DNA of 64,000 nucleotides from Tenrec ecaudatus (Eukaryota > Chordata > Mammalia > Afrosoricida > Tenrecidae), in the NCBI RefSeq assembly GCF_050624435.1, contig NC_134546.1, positions 12,981,001 through 13,045,000 on the forward strand, read 5' to 3'. Shown here piece after piece: positions 34,976-48,076 of the stretch (position 1 is the first letter of the stretch; each line of letters opens with the position of its first letter). The position numbers and the translations under genes were made by a program. The notes below the pieces were generated by a model that worked only from the letters and a program-made list of their open reading frames with translations, was not told where the DNA came from and did not search any database.

Positions 34976-35174
34976 CAGTGGTTCTCAACCTTCCTAAGGC
35001 TGCAACACTTTAATATAGTTCCTCGTGGTGGCCACCCTCCCACCCCCAAACCATAAATTTACTTTCATTGCTACTTCATCACTGTCATTTTGCTACTGTT
35101 GTGAATCGGGCGACCCCTGTGAAAGGGTCGTTCAACCCCCAAAGGGATTGTGACCCCCAGGTTGAGAACCGCTG
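34976..35174 (-). mobile_element. SPIN-like hAT MITE, reverse relative to 54557
   Basis: 199 bases with terminal inverted repeats: left 'cagtggttctcaaccttcct', right complement 'cagcggttctcaacctgg'. The interior keeps 'gaaagggtcgttcaaccccc' and 'gctacttcatcactgtcatt'. These match what I know of the non-autonomous SPIN (Space Invaders) family, a hAT transposon spread horizontally among tetrapods including tenrec, bushbaby, bat, murines and opossum. There is no transposase. An eight-base target duplication could not be confirmed. Confidence 0.9.
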
Positions 35175-36049
35175 GGTCACCACAATGGCCTGCTTTGGAG
35201 ACTCCTGGTCTACCTGGCTCATTTGACTGACTGAAGGGTCTGGGTGTAAGCCGAGGTCTGCCTCCACTGTTCTGCTCTCTTCACATGCCTCACCTGTCTC
35301 CTGTTATCCATCCGGTTGACTCCCTGACCTCATTTCCTCACAAAGCCCTTCCCAGACGCCCCTGTCCTCTCAGATGACGTCAGGCCTCTCTGTTACAATC
35401 TCTCAGCGACCCCTATTGCTTTCCTTCATGGCTACATAGTTGTAGATTTACCTGCCTGATTAATTAACAAGGGCCTCTCTGCTCTGTAAACGCCATGAGA
35501 GTAGAGCCATGTCCATTTCTTATTCCAGCCCTAACCCCTAACCGATTGCTTCACAAATAGTCGCCCCAAGGGAAAATTGTAGAATCAAGAAATAAATGAT
35601 TGACACAAAGTGGATGTGGGATTTAGTCATATAGTGTCGATTTTCAAGCTTCATCCGCTTGTCTTGTTGGCAGGAAACTTAGTGTCAGTGGGCTGAGGGG
35701 TATGGCTAAGCCAAGCTGTTAGCTGACAGCAAGAACAGGAAGAAAAGCAGAGGGCTCGGATGCCCAAGGGCGGAACTTTGTCTATGTGCCCCAAAAGATG
35801 CTGGAAAAGGTCACTTTCTAAGACCAAAAACTCTCCTGAGAGGGCATAAGCAATAGATTCACAAAAATAAATATTTTATAACATTAAGACAAAAAAAATC
35901 CAGGAGGGAAGCATAAAGACCAGGAATTGGAGCATCGTGGAACAAGAAGTAAAAATGATCAAATAACATGTCATACAAATATATAAAAATTAAAATATGA
36001 CATAAGAATTTTAAAGGTTATTTTCCTACATCAGAGAACGAAAACAGAA
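35175..36049. other. Unique or unclassified sequence
   Basis: No gene. 35860-36049 is A-rich and may be the beginning of the old L1 that follows. Confidence 0.4.
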
Positions 36050-36480
36050 AAATGTATGATATGCAGAGCTGACAAGAATGTGAAGACAGAAGTGAGCTCA
36101 TAAATCAATCATGGTAGTAGAGATTGGTCCAACCTTTGTGATTCAAAATGGCAATCTCCATCAAATATTTGAATGTGCATACCCTATGGCTAGCACTCCG
36201 AGAATCTGAACATCTAGATGTACTTGAATAGGTGTGCAAAATGCATTCTGAAATGCACAGTGACGTTCTTTTCACTATAGCAGAGACTAGGGACAACCCG
36301 ATTATGCACCAACAGAAAAATCACTAACCACTCTTCAGTCAAACTATGGAGAAGAATGCAGCTGCTTTTTAAAGCAGTGGATCTCTATGTATTGATATGG
36401 AAAAAATAAGTTATGTGGCTAAATATTTTCAAAGATACCATAGGATCAAATGTATGTTTAATTTAGGTTTAAACTAATGC
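36050..36480 (+). mobile_element. Old L1 (L1M-type) fragment
   Basis: The run 'cttttcactatagcagagac', then 'gggacaacccgattatgcac', 'atggagaagaatgcagctgc' and 'ctctatgtattgatatgg' follows the order of the L1M ORF2 end and 3' UTR, heavily mutated. Confidence 0.65.
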
Positions 36481-36529
36481 TAAGCATTTAGTGATGATTA
36501 CTTCTGGGAAAGGAAGCCATAGAGCAGAA

Positions 36530-38700
36530 ATTAGGGAAAGTTCCCCATGCATAGGACAGGGTAGAACAAAACTACCCCCTGTGAATTTCCAAGACTGTAA
36601 TTCTTTTTTTTTCTTCTTACTTTTATTGGGGGCTCTTACATCTCTTATCACAATCCATACATTCATCCAGTGTGTCAAGCACATTTGCACATATGCCACC
36701 ATCATCATTTTCAAAGAATTATCTTCCCACTTGAGCCCCTGATATCAGCTGCCCATTTCTTGGCCCTCCCTCACGAAGCCTTGATAAGATATAGATTATT
36801 TTCATATCTTACATTGTCCTGAATCGCCCCTCACCCACTTTTCCATTATTCATTCCCTGGGTTATGGATTGATCCTTATGATATATTCCCCCTTGCTCCC
36901 CCCACCCTCCCCTAATCCTCCTGGTATCTCTACAGTCCGTGTTGGCCCTGAGGGGTTTATCTATCCTGGATTCCTTATGTTGCAGGCTCTTATCTGTAGC
37001 AGTGTGCATGTTCTGGTCTAATCTGATATGTAAGGTAGAATTGGGGTCATGATAATGGGGGGAAGGAAGCACCAAAGAGCTAGAGGAAAGTTGTGTACTT
37101 CATCAGTGCTATACTCCAACGTAACTGACTCATCTCTTCCCTGTGAGCCTCCGTGAAAGGATATCCAATTGTCAACAGGTGGCATTGGGTCTCCACTCCA
37201 TGTCCCCCTCCCATTCACAATGGGCATGATTTTGTTCTGGGTCTCAGATGCTGATACCTCATCCCATCAACACCTCATGATCAAACAGACTGGTGTGGGC
37301 TTTGTTGCTTCTGAGCTAGATGGCCGTTTGTTTATCTTCAAGCCTTTAAGCCCCCAGATGCTATGTCTTTTGATAGCTAAGCACCATCAGCTTTCTTCAC
37401 CATATTTGCTTATGAACCCACTTTGTCTTCAGCGATCATGTTGGGAAGGTGAGTATCACAGAATGCCATATTGTTAGAACAAAGTGTTCTTGTGTTGAGG
37501 GAGTACTTGAGTCAAAGCCCAATGTCCATCTGCAACCTTAATTTTTAACATAAAGATGAGAACATAGTTCTATTCCCCTCTCATTATTTATATTTACAAT
37601 TGTACATACCTGTATTTAGAACTCTATAAATATCCTTTGCCTCCTGGTTCTTTCTTCTATTTCCTTTTACTTTTCTCTTCTCCCACCATCGTGTTCAGCC
37701 TTCATTTGGGTTTAGTAATTCCTTGCTGCTACATTGCTCTTGATTAAGCCCCACTAGGCATCCTACCACCTTCTCTCCATTGATTTAAGTTCACTTGTTC
37801 CCATGTTGCTGGGTTGGTCCCCCCTTTTCCTTTCTCCCATCTCCCCTTCTCCCATACCCCCCTCAGTACCATTGGCCCCATTCTTTTCATCTCCAAATTA
37901 TTTATTCCGCCTATCTTATCTAGATAGATATGACTAAGGGCAAAAACCAGGCATAGCCAAATAAAACAACAAAGGAAGTCAAAACCAAAAAAGCAATAAT
38001 CACCAAAAAAACAATAACAAAAAGAAAGCCACTGACAAAAATGGAAAAACCAATAAATAGTTCAAGGTCTGTTTGTTGGCCTTTGTGAGTGTTTTCCAGT
38101 GGAGTCTGATGGGTGCCACACTCTGCCTCCAAAGTCTATTTTTGGTATTCCCTGGGAATCTCATCACTTTGCTCCCCTTGCTGCTCTGTTGCATGTCCTT
38201 AGTGTTTCACCCCGACATGATGAGGTCTGATTGTACACTATTCCCACACTGGGTCTCCAGTGTTGTCCCTCACAGTGAGAAGGTTTAGTGAGGGATGTCA
38301 TGTCTTGTGGTGGGGCCAGCCCTATGGTCCTCTCTGTGCATTGTCTGCTCTGAGCAGGAATGTTGTCCTTGGGGCTTGGTGGGCCAGGATGTCCTTTCCT
38401 TCCTCTCCAACCCTTTTCATTTCTCCCATGTACTCTAAACTGATGTGCCCCTCTCCCCAAGCTGTAACTTCAGTGCTGTCCTCTGAAGTGCATTCTTCTG
38501 GGGGGGTGCAGGTGGCGGGGAGGGGACTATAATTCTTTATATAAGCAAAAAGCCCTGTCTGTCTCCTGCAGAGTGCCTGGTTTCAATCTGCTGACCTTGA
38601 GGTTAGTGAATCAATGTGCAACCACTACACAACAGGGTACCTCTGAGTTGAAACTGATTTGATGGCAGTGAGTGAGTGAGTGAGTGGACACTTACACTTT
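36530..38700 (-). repeat. AfroSINE copy split by a 1.9 kb L1
   Basis: Left half 36530-36605 ('ataggacagggtagaacaaa', 'gtgaatttccaagactgtaa'); right half 38525-38700 continues the SINE through 'caatctgctgaccttgaggt' and 'caaccactacacaacagggt'. Just beyond the SINE is a (GAGT)n tract at about 38675-38692. Confidence 0.85.
36606..38524 (-). mobile_element. L1 3' region, reverse, 1.9 kb
   Basis: The longest copy of the young L1 3' UTR here. It starts with T tracts and 'acttttattgggggctctta', and proceeds in reverse through several hundred bases of C/T-rich 3' UTR. Flanks 'gactgtaattcttt' (36593-36606) and 'gactataattcttt' (38525-38538) give a 14-base target duplication with one mismatch. I cannot point to any ORF2 segment, so the copy seems to consist of 3' UTR only. 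Confidence 0.85.
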
Positions 38701-39249
38701 ATTAGATACGCTCCAGGATTGTTTGCATCTTTATAAGAATAGAGTGCCCTTGGGATTTAATGTCCTAGCAAATCATTTGCTGATGTTGTTTAGAGTCTCC
38801 AGGAAAGACAAGAAAGGGTGTTCTCACTCCCTGATTCTGGGACTCGCGTGAAACCTTGACAGTGTCTCCCTTGCCCAGGCTGGGGCAAGGAGAATTAGCA
38901 GATGCGTTTCCGCAACTTCTCATTAAGCACACCTGGAGAGTTGGATATATTGATGGCACGAGGCTTGCTTCATGCCTGCATGATCCTGGGGCTTCCAAGC
39001 CTTCTCTAAATTGGATCTGGGCAGAACTAGGTACATGGACTGCAGACAAGGGCAAGCTCTCCTCGTACCTCGAAGGCCAGTGCATTGTTGAACAGAAAAC
39101 TTTGAGAACAATTCAGAACACCTTTGTGACACTTCCCAACATCTCCTTCCACTCAGTGGAAAGAGCACATCTAATTAGGAGGAACAGAGATCAGGGGATT
39201 CTTAAGAAGAACTCTAACCTTTGTTACCACCTCTGATGTATCCATTTGT
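38701..39249. other. Unique sequence, no gene seen
   Basis: The overlapping 106- and 126-codon frames on opposite strands (38765-39236) have no recognised domain. Confidence 0.4.
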
Positions 39250-39530
39250 CATCTAAGGTGGTTCACATGTTCCCATGATACTGGAGGCTGTACACCAGTG
39301 TTTTATGATCAGCGGGACAACTCATCAGGTAGAGAAATTTCAGGAGAGCTTCCAGACGTAGACAGATTAGGAAGAAAGCCTGGTGATCCACTTGGAGAGA
39401 AAAAAATGAGTCGATACAAACCCTATGATCAAAAGAAAATATTGTCTGACTTGCTTGCTATGGCCATGCCATCAGGAAGAAGCAATCACTAGAGAAGGAA
39501 GCCATCGTGTTTGGCAGAGACCCGGGGTGG
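39250..39530 (+). mobile_element. Possible RTE/BovB-related fragment
   Basis: 'catgccatcaggaagaagca' plus 'atcactagagaaggaagcca' resembles the RTE C-terminal block (compare 26085-26130), preceded by a 'ggagagcttccagacgtaga' block and a SINE-like 'aagcctggtgatccacttgg'. Too degraded for certainty. Confidence 0.4.
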
Positions 39531-39649
39531 GGTGGGGGGAGGTAGACACTTAATGAAGTGGAATGGTGTAATAGTTGCCACAAGGGACTTGAATATCTTG
39601 ATGGTTCTGAGGATAATGCGGGACCAGGCACCTTTTGTTCCATTGTACA

Positions 39650-39862
39650 CAAACCACAAACAAACCAATTCCTATCAAGTCAAGTCTGACTCAGTCTTCC
39701 TACAGGGCAGAGGAGCACAGCTCCCTGGGGGTTCGGAGGCTGAAAATCTTTACACGAGAAGACTGGAGCAGATGGGGGATGGGGTGGGGGGTGTCTGAAC
39801 GGCTGACCTAGTGGTTAGCAGCCTAAAGCACAACCCGCCCGCTACATCGCCAGGCCCCTTCT
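39650..39862 (-). repeat. AfroSINE copy, reverse, diverged
   Basis: Tail complement 'ttcctatcaagtcaagtctg', then 'ctacagggcagaggagcaca' and 'gctgacctagtggttagcag'. A G-rich insertion expands the middle near 39773-39793. Confidence 0.7.
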
Positions 39863-39867
39863 GTTGT

Positions 39868-39912
39868 ACCCAAGGTCACCATAAATGGGAATTGACCTGA
39901 CAGCAGTTATCT
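39868..39912 (+). repeat. AfroSINE tail fragment
   Basis: 'caaggtcaccataaatggga' and 'attgacctgacagcag' form the forward 3' module only. Confidence 0.6.
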
Positions 39913-40084
39913 ATCTGCTAAGAAATCAATGTGCCAGAACCCTGAGTGGTTTCAGAGTGAGCACAGGAACCTACAGTCCTCAATATTGTGGCTCTTCCCT
40001 TTCTCTTCCCCCAGACTTCAGTATCCAATCCTAATTTTACTAACCTATCAACCTTTCCTGATCACTTAGGTCTAAAGCACCCTT

Positions 40085-40267
40085 CAACCAAAAGCCAAAC
40101 TTGCTGCCCTCAAGTCCAGGCTGACTCCTAGTGAGCCCCTGTGCGTTTCTGAGACTGAAACTGCTTATAGGGGTGGAGAGCCCAGTGTTTCTCCCAAGGA
40201 GCTACTGGGAGTTTCAAACTGGGGATCACAGCCCAGCTCATAATCACCGCACCACCAGGGCTCCCTA
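40085..40267 (-). repeat. AfroSINE copy, reverse
   Basis: 'cttgctgccctcaagtccag' to the head complement 'cgcaccaccagggctcc'. Confidence 0.85.
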
Positions 40268-40879
40268 AGGAATTGCTCCTCTCGAAACCACAACCAACAG
40301 TGTATACTCAGTTGAACTGGCAAACTCACCTGTCGCACCTCTTCCCTTGCCTCATTCAGGGCTTTAAAGCTATGCTTGTTGTCTATGTTTGTCGTCTCGG
40401 CTTATGCTAATGATCTGGACTGGGCAGGGTCCTTATGCCAGGCTTCCTGGTAGGACTCACATTCAGTGGCATTTAGTGAAATACTTGTACATTTCTAAAA
40501 CGAAGAGCAAAAATGCTAAGAAGGCAACGAGTTCTACTGTTGGTTTTCGGTTTCCTGGTTTTGTTTGTTTGTGTGATATTTGTGCTTCTCCTGCTTGAAT
40601 TGATTCATGTTCCTGGAAAGGAAGGCATTTTAAATCAACTCATACTGCATATTAATTTACAAACTCAAGAGGTGGGGGCGGAGGGTGGGGGAAAGCGTAT
40701 GGTGGCCAAAAGTGCAAGTTGACAGAGACAACTGGATTTAACAAAAGCAAAAGGAAAAGCTAGATTTCAGCTAAGCAAAGATGCTCACATAACACACGCA
40801 AAAAATACTTCTTGAACAAATGCAATAAACACTTAAAAGATAAGTTATTTTGTCAAATAGATGTAGGAAGAGAAAGGGG

Positions 40880-40880
40880 T

Positions 40881-40911
<31 letters not shown>

Positions 40912-40912
40912 A
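40880..40912 (+). repeat. (GT)n microsatellite
   Basis: About 16 gt units with one interruption. Confidence 0.95.
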
Positions 40913-40919
40913 TTTAAAA

Positions 40920-43900
40920 TTGAAATTCAAGGCTCCTTTGCTAATGAAACCAGTCCTTTCATCTTTTAAACTGACAGTTAAAGCCACAACTGGAGTATGG
41001 AGGGAAAGGAGATCTAAGACCTCCCATCAGACATTAACAAACACGACTCACATTCTAGAACTATTAGACATAATTTGGCATAATTGCCCATCTTTCTCGA
41101 GCAAAGGCATAAAACTCAGTTGTTTTCACTGCTAAACTCTTCACAAAGAGCCCGTCACCGTGGTTTGGGGCTTGAGGCTCGCATTTTCGGAGAGACACTG
41201 GGATGAAAGACGTCCTTGGTCCTGTATACTAAGAAGTTTTCTTTTCTCAAACGTGCTTTATGAGCAGGTACAACCACAAAGTTGTTGAGACCAGGAGAGA
41301 TTTCCTAGGCTGCTTGCTGTGTTGTTCGCAATCAGTGTGTGGAGAATAAAGACAATGGGTTGTCCTCCCTCCCAGCCAAATTCCACTCAAAGTCGAGGCG
41401 TCTTGAAATTGTGAGTCCCTAAAAAGTACGTCATGCTAAAGACATATGCTTTCTGATGGTGACTTTCCATCTAACTTGTCTCATATGTCTAATTTAGAAC
41501 TTAACCCCTCAAGGCAGAGGCCATGTATTTTACAGTGTTTTCTTTAGACCAAATATCATACTGAAGAGCTCAGGAAATCTCAAATAGCAATGCATCTTCC
41601 ATTGTCATTCTCTGCTAGCTCTTGTTTGCCTACTCTGGCTTCTTATTTCAATGTGTGTGGTTCACTGTCCTTTCGCTGAACTATTGGAGCGGGTAGGAAT
41701 TTCCCAAGTTAAATTTGGATTACTCACGTGAGCTCTATCCCCCAGCATACAGCAAAAGGACCCCAGAAAGGAAGAGAAGGGGATGGGAAAGGGTCATGCT
41801 GGTTGATTGATTGCAATAAAATTAATGATAGACTTTCTTTTATAATTGGTCAGATAAAGTCTGTTGGAGACCATCAGTGTTTGAAAACAAAGCTTCTCAC
41901 TCACTGATACCTATATAAACTCTTTGTTTCTTATCTCTTCACCTCCTTTGTCAAATATGCATTTAAATGTGTACTATATAAGCTATACATATCATTCATA
42001 TAAATCTATATATATACAATTATATAAAATGTATATAACTTAATTAAGCCCTCCAAACCTGACTTCATTTTTTCTTTCAAAATATTTGCCTGAAATGTTT
42101 GTTAAAGCTATTTTTCTCTTTACGTATGGATAAGTAGCTACATGAATCAGAGAAATAAATACACGAAATCTTTCTGGGTTCCTGGGAGGTTTTCCATGGC
42201 CAGGCAGACACGGTCACAGCTATTTCTTAGGGCTCGCTTGTGAACCTTCACCGCAGAAGATGCTAACCCTGTGCGGATGATAGAGCTCACAATGATTCAT
42301 TGAATAAATTATTGCCATCCAGGAGGCTGCCTGTATGGATAATTAGCGATCTCAATCTAGGAAAGACACTGTAAAGCCCACTCCAGCTTCGACATCAATA
42401 GACAGAACGAGGGGTAAGTAGCTAAATTAGACTGCTTTAAATACGATCTCAAACTTTTCTTTTTAATCAGGGGCTCTTGGGCATTTCTCTCTAAGACTAT
42501 ATTATCTAGAATCCTATAGCACCTAAACAGCAGCTGAGATTTATTAACAGAAATAGGGTTTCACTATAATTTTAGAAATCATTTGCCAAAAAAAGATTTC
42601 AAAATAGAATGAGGCATTATGAAATATGAAAGAGACGCCCTTGTTATGTACAGAAATTATGTCCTCCATTTTCACAGGGCCTGTCGTTTCCTACGGTTTT
42701 GTGTGTGAACGTCAAACAGTAAGAGATGCGGAGCATGTCTTATGGTCACTGATTTGATTGTATCTCTGTCTCCGAGTTAAGTTGTGAGGCATTTCACTCG
42801 GGTGTGTTCCGGGGCTCTAAAGTGGAAATACAGGTTATCTGGCCTCTGTACTGATCCCAACTGCAGCTTACGAAGATAGACAGAAATATAACATGAGGCA
42901 GAGGGTTCTCAGAGACATACCTGCTTGCTGTTTCATGACTAAGACGCAAGCTTAAACTAGGGTATTATAAGCTGCGTTTACAAGTTCACAGCTCAACAGT
43001 ATTTCTTATCACAAGCATTTGCACAGTCAACTCAATATAAATGATCTTAATTATTATTTCATACCAACAACAAAAAATGCTATAAACTTATCAATATTGT
43101 TTTCCCAACTTTGTTTCCGGAGGGTAGTGGGAGATGGATGAGAATCCTTCTCTCAAGTGTAATCATGTTGACCCAGTGATTCCTCTTACATCAGTAACCT
43201 TTTAAAAATTACCCAGGAAAGTTCCTAACTATAATTAAAGGGGGAAAATTTTTGTTGAGTCCAATCACTACAATGCTTAGCCTCTGAGATAAAATATATA
43301 GTTGTTTAAAAAATAGATTTTTACAAAATATAAAGGAACAGTCATTTGTAAATGTATGTAATTTAAACAGTGCTACTTTAGTTATCTGATATCCTCAAAA
43401 TGCTCAAAATACATTTTCAAAAAATCAGAATCGCTTTAATTGTCATAGTAGAAAGATAGGTACCCTATATTTGACCATAAGACTTAAAAAAATAAAAATG
43501 GAAAAGGAAGAAGTTTTTGTAACAGCTTTGACTTACTCTAAGAAATCTATCCAAAAATTAAGTGACCAGAAGACATGACAATCGGCCATGCATTAGCAGG
43601 GAAGAGACCTCAATAAAATTAGCAGAGACACCGAGTAGTTTCTTTTGTTGGTGAAAGTCACAAGGAAAAGTTCTAAAATTATACAATTACAAAAATAAAT
43701 CAAGTCAGCGTGTCATTTCTGCTTTCTAACATTAATAAATTAACTATGTAACATTGTTCAAAATTATGTCAGTTACGCATATAATAATCTTTTAAATTAA
43801 TGAAGTGATGAAGCCGTTTGATGACACCCATGATTTACAGGGCTGCTTTTAGCTAATGTTAAAAGCCTTTCGTTTAATAAATTGCCCCCTGGAGAAATTA

Positions 43901-46900
43901 CCAAAAATGAATATTTTCTATGCTAACTGTTTCAAGGTTTACACTTTTTCAATATATTAACAAATGACAAGAGAGAGGCATTTTTCAAAATATATCTTCT
44001 TTTACATATATTTAATTGAAATTAATTAGTATATTGCTTTAGAAGGAAATGGTTATACAAGATCCTTTATGGGAATTTTTGTGAAGCAATAAAACTGAAT
44101 TTAAACAATGAAATAAATCATACCCTTAAAAAATATCCATAGGATAAATTGGGGCATCCGTGCAAGATTTTGAATTAAAGCGAAACAATCCTAGCGCGTC
44201 TTCATTTTAAAACACGCTGCAACTCACCCTGAGTTTAATTACTGCCTTAATTGTGTGTTTGCACTATGTATCAGGATTCAGACTTCATAATAAGCTTCAT
44301 CATTTCCATCATAATTTTTTGTTTCGCTTGTCTTTCGCTAAAACATTTCTTCATGAATTTTCACACATGGCTTCGATTCCAGGGTCTTTCTCTGTTCAAT
44401 CGCGAATAACAACAACCAGACCTCACCATCAATTTATCATTTCCATTGTCTCATGGGCTCATAGGGTGTCAGAGTTGTGCCTGAACGAAGAGAAATAACA
44501 TCTCACAGAGAGATGGGATATAAGTCCGCTAGGAAAGCCAGCGACAGTTCCATCAGTCCAAGACATGCTTTTGCTGTGGGATAACCACGCGAGGGGACGG
44601 AGCTAAATATAACCAGCAAAGAAAGCCTGAAATGGATGTTCCCTGTGCTTATGGATTTGTTTTCATAATGTGGAGACTGATTTTTATTCCACTTCTGAAT
44701 TAGTAATGTACGAGTACATTGGGCCAATTTCATTTCCAAGCCTTTGCAGCTCGAGCCCCGAAAACAAGAATAATTAATTGGCACTTCTTGAATCCAATTG
44801 ATGCAATTTTAGGCAGGCAGATGTCAAGGAAACAATTTTTAGAATTCTTCTAATCGATGTCAGTGTCGTGGAGAATTGCCGGTTGGCATTTCCAATGAAT
44901 ATAAGGAGTTTTAAACTTTCATCCATGCATTTTTAATGCAGACTTATAATGGATGCATATGAGTTTGTAGGCTATGCACAGTGGAAGGGGACTTGGAGCC
45001 TGGTGCTATTTTCCTTTGTAAGGGGCTTGGAGAGAGGTGGAAGCATCCTGGAGATGCAGGACTTTCCAGTGTGTGAGACAGAACTGCTTCAGACGAGCCA
45101 GGAACACAGTGACTTTGATGAGCTGTGTTTTTATAAGTTAATAACAAGAGCTGACGACAACGGAAAGCCTCCTACACACAGGGATCCAGCACGCAAAGGG
45201 ACGCAGGAGGATCCCCGTTTGTTGCTCGATCTCCACTGAGATCCCTGGCTCTCCCTTCCCCCTCAGGAGTCGGCACCACCTCCAGGTGTCTGGGCATTTT
45301 GGGGAAGAACATCACACAAGTACATTGCAAAACATTCCATATCTCACAGTTGGAAATATCTGGTCCTGTTGGTGCTGGTATTGGACACAGTATCATTCTG
45401 GGGATCTTTTTCGAAACAGTACTTTCAATGAGTATAAAGTTATGTGGACCTAGAAATGGATGGACGTGCCTCCCTGGATGAACTAAACCCCACTGAAATC
45501 ACACCGAACGAAAAAGGATGGGAGAAATAGCAACTGTTAGTTCTCGGGGCCGCTAAGCTTATCAACAGGAAGGGCAGCCGATCCTATTTAGGGAAGAATA
45601 ATTGTGAAATCGAAGCTTAACTTCCAATGGACCCAAGGTCATGTTCTCATCCACATGCACTGGGGGAAAGACGATTTCCCACCTCTGGACCATAGTGTGG
45701 CTCTTTTGAAAGTAGGAGATCTACTTTTAGGAGACGTTAGAGCGTCTACCTTCCTGTGGTGTTTCTTCCCTTCTTCGCCAGACCAGGAGAATTAGCCTTG
45801 TGTTTTAATGCTTCCAATGAATCGCTCTCTGCCGAGATTCAAATAATCTTTCTCGTTTCTCAAGTCTCTTGAAGTAGACAATGATGCCAGGAGCCTGTGG
45901 ATTAGACTGTATGCACAGGGCATTCTAGGGTGCATGCATTTGCCTGTGCGTCAGAATCTACTTGAAGGCAGGGAGTTTGGGGTTTCTTTGCTTGTTTCTG
46001 TTGTCATTATTTGGAGAGAGAGAAATCAGGGGACTGTACACAGCTTTTCCAGCAGATGTTTTAGGTATGTACACCAAAGTTAGTGAAAGTGTGTCCTGTG
46101 CCGACTGCCCAGCAAGATGCCGGGAGAAGGGGGACAAGCAGCTTTCCCTAGTGGCGGCGACAGACTCTCACTTCCCCGCCACGTTCTACATAGAAATCTC
46201 AGAGGGAAGCGGGCATCTTAAGCTTACTCCTTCCTCCCTGAGACAGATGCCTGTGGCTGCAAAGCCGGAGATTTATCTACGCCCTCTCCATTTTCAAAAC
46301 CTCTCTTTGGAAGTCAGGCAAGGCGTTTACTTTTGACTGCGTAGAGAACAGCAAATGCGCAGCCGTTTTTCAGGACAGACCGCAGCATGCCTCTCAGACA
46401 CGGGTCCAATAAAATGCTCTATTTATTGGCTAAGCATTAACGACGTCTCTGATTTTGCTCCCGTGACCCCTCTTGGCAGTTAGTCACACATTCCAATGGA
46501 GCCGACCCCACAGAATATCTCTTATGTAGAAGGAAAGAGAAGATTCTAACTGGACATCTTTGTCTCCTTTCCTGGGCTTACAAAGGCGTGACTCCCAATT
46601 CATCCCTCCTAGAGGAGGACACTCGGGCTGAGCAAAGCGCCAGGGCAAGGCCACGGGCCACCCCTTCTGGGACCCTAACCCAAACAAATACCATTTGCCA
46701 ACACCACCACCCTCACCTGACCCCATGTCTTTCAGACACAGTTCGAATCCCACTGGGTATGATGGCAGCAGTAATATGGGTTTGTTTTTCCATTTAATTC
46801 CACTCTTGCCTCCCATTCCTGCCTGCGGCCTTGGCATTCCCAATAGTGGCAACATACAGTTCCTCCTATTCAAATACTGTATTTTACATTGTCAAGAGGT

Positions 46901-47130
46901 TTGTGAGCAGTGACAGGGAGGCAAAGATGTGGCAATCATTTGGAAAGGGATTTGTAAGGGACTGAAGACCAGAAAACGCGAAGGGGACGCATTGCTACAC
47001 ACCCCTGTCCCTTTTCTGCTACATGTTTACAACAGGTCGTAGGATTTGTTCATTCTACAGGATTAAAGTCCGACAGGATCTTCATGCACATGATTTATTT
47101 GATGCTTGATGGTATTATTATTAAAGTACG
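40920..47130. other. Repeat-poor AT-rich block, candidate conserved non-coding DNA
   Basis: Across 6.2 kb I find none of the SINE, L1, BovB, LTR-like or hAT families that fill the flanks. The core, about 42180-44960, is AT-rich with numerous homeodomain-type TAATTA or ATTAAT motifs (for example 42340, 43035, 44020, 44243, 44772) interleaved with isolated CpGs such as 'cctagcgcgtcttcatttta'. The evenness and lack of insertions look like a selectively maintained enhancer cluster. No splice-site-bounded coding exon is evident; the 60-125 codon frames at 44253-46336 have no known domain. A TA-rich microsatellite is at 42000-42035. Confidence 0.5.
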
Positions 47131-47134
47131 GTAG

Positions 47135-47215
47135 GTGTATAATTATCACTATTTTACTGATGGGGACACTGAGTATTGGAAGTCTCAAGTGTAAATGAAG
47201 TAACTTCATTAAAAG
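47135..47215 (-). repeat. MIR fragment, reverse
   Basis: 'tcactattttactgatgggg' and 'acactgagtattggaag' match the reverse MIR core. Confidence 0.6.
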
Positions 47216-47911
47216 TTACGTGTTAAGGGCTGGGAGAGAAACATGAAACCTTCTGAAGTGAGGCTTTCTGGTCTAAATAGAATATGCTTTTGAGTTGACA
47301 GCATTACAAACCTTATATAGCACCGGGTGGTTCCTTCTCAACCAGAGAGTATTTTCATAATTTTTCCAACCGTCTAAGAGATGTCATAGAATTCTTGCTC
47401 AATACAGGAGCCGAACCCGTGTACTAACTAGCTCGCTGGGGTGTTAAGGGTTAACGAGCTGATCAGTATAACACATTTTATTGATGGGGAACTGCCATAT
47501 TAAGTACCCAAATTACCATTACTCGTGTCACTTGTTAATATTTATATTCAATGGAATTAAGTAGAGAGAAAAAGTATGGCTAGTGTGCAGATGAGACTCT
47601 GCTGGTCAGTCCTTGGAGAGAAGCTATTTTGTCCTAGCTGTCATGCTTGTGGGCATATGGGCCCCTGTCAGCCACGTCCCACGCCAGCAGACTTTTAGAG
47701 ACAGCCAAGCACCGATATCCAGGAGAGGCCTCCCCTTTGCGGCTGTCCAAGGAAAGGAGAAGGGCTCAGCTTCCCCTGGATTTGCTACTTTGGGGTTATA
47801 AAAGCCCTCATGATTTTCCCACAGTAAAATGTGTAGATCCAGTCACACATGTGCTCATCCGAGTCTGTGCACCCAGAGAGAACATCTCGCTGCCATTATG
47901 TCGATTCTGAC
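47216..47911. other. Unique sequence, no gene seen
   Basis: Nothing recognised. Two short frames (47613-47910) overlap without domains. Confidence 0.4.
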
Positions 47912-48076
47912 TCGTAGGAGCCCAGGTGGTGGAGGAGATACCCGTTGGGCTGTGAACTGAAAGGTCAGTGGGTCCAAACCACCAGCTGCTCTGCGAGAGG
48001 AATGACCTGGCTTTCTGCTCCTGGAAAGAGCTGCGGAAACCCCACAGGGCAGCGCCCAACAGCCATAAATTGTGTG
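47912..48076 (+). repeat. AfroSINE copy, forward, tail missing
   Basis: Head 'aggagcccaggtggtggagg', then 'gttgggctgtgaactgaaag', middle 'gctgcggaaaccccacaggg'. Confidence 0.85.

Noticed and set aside
34512-34988. A 158-codon minus-strand frame next to the SPIN element
   Set aside because: No recognised motif, no splice or promoter context, and it runs into the SPIN terminal repeat.
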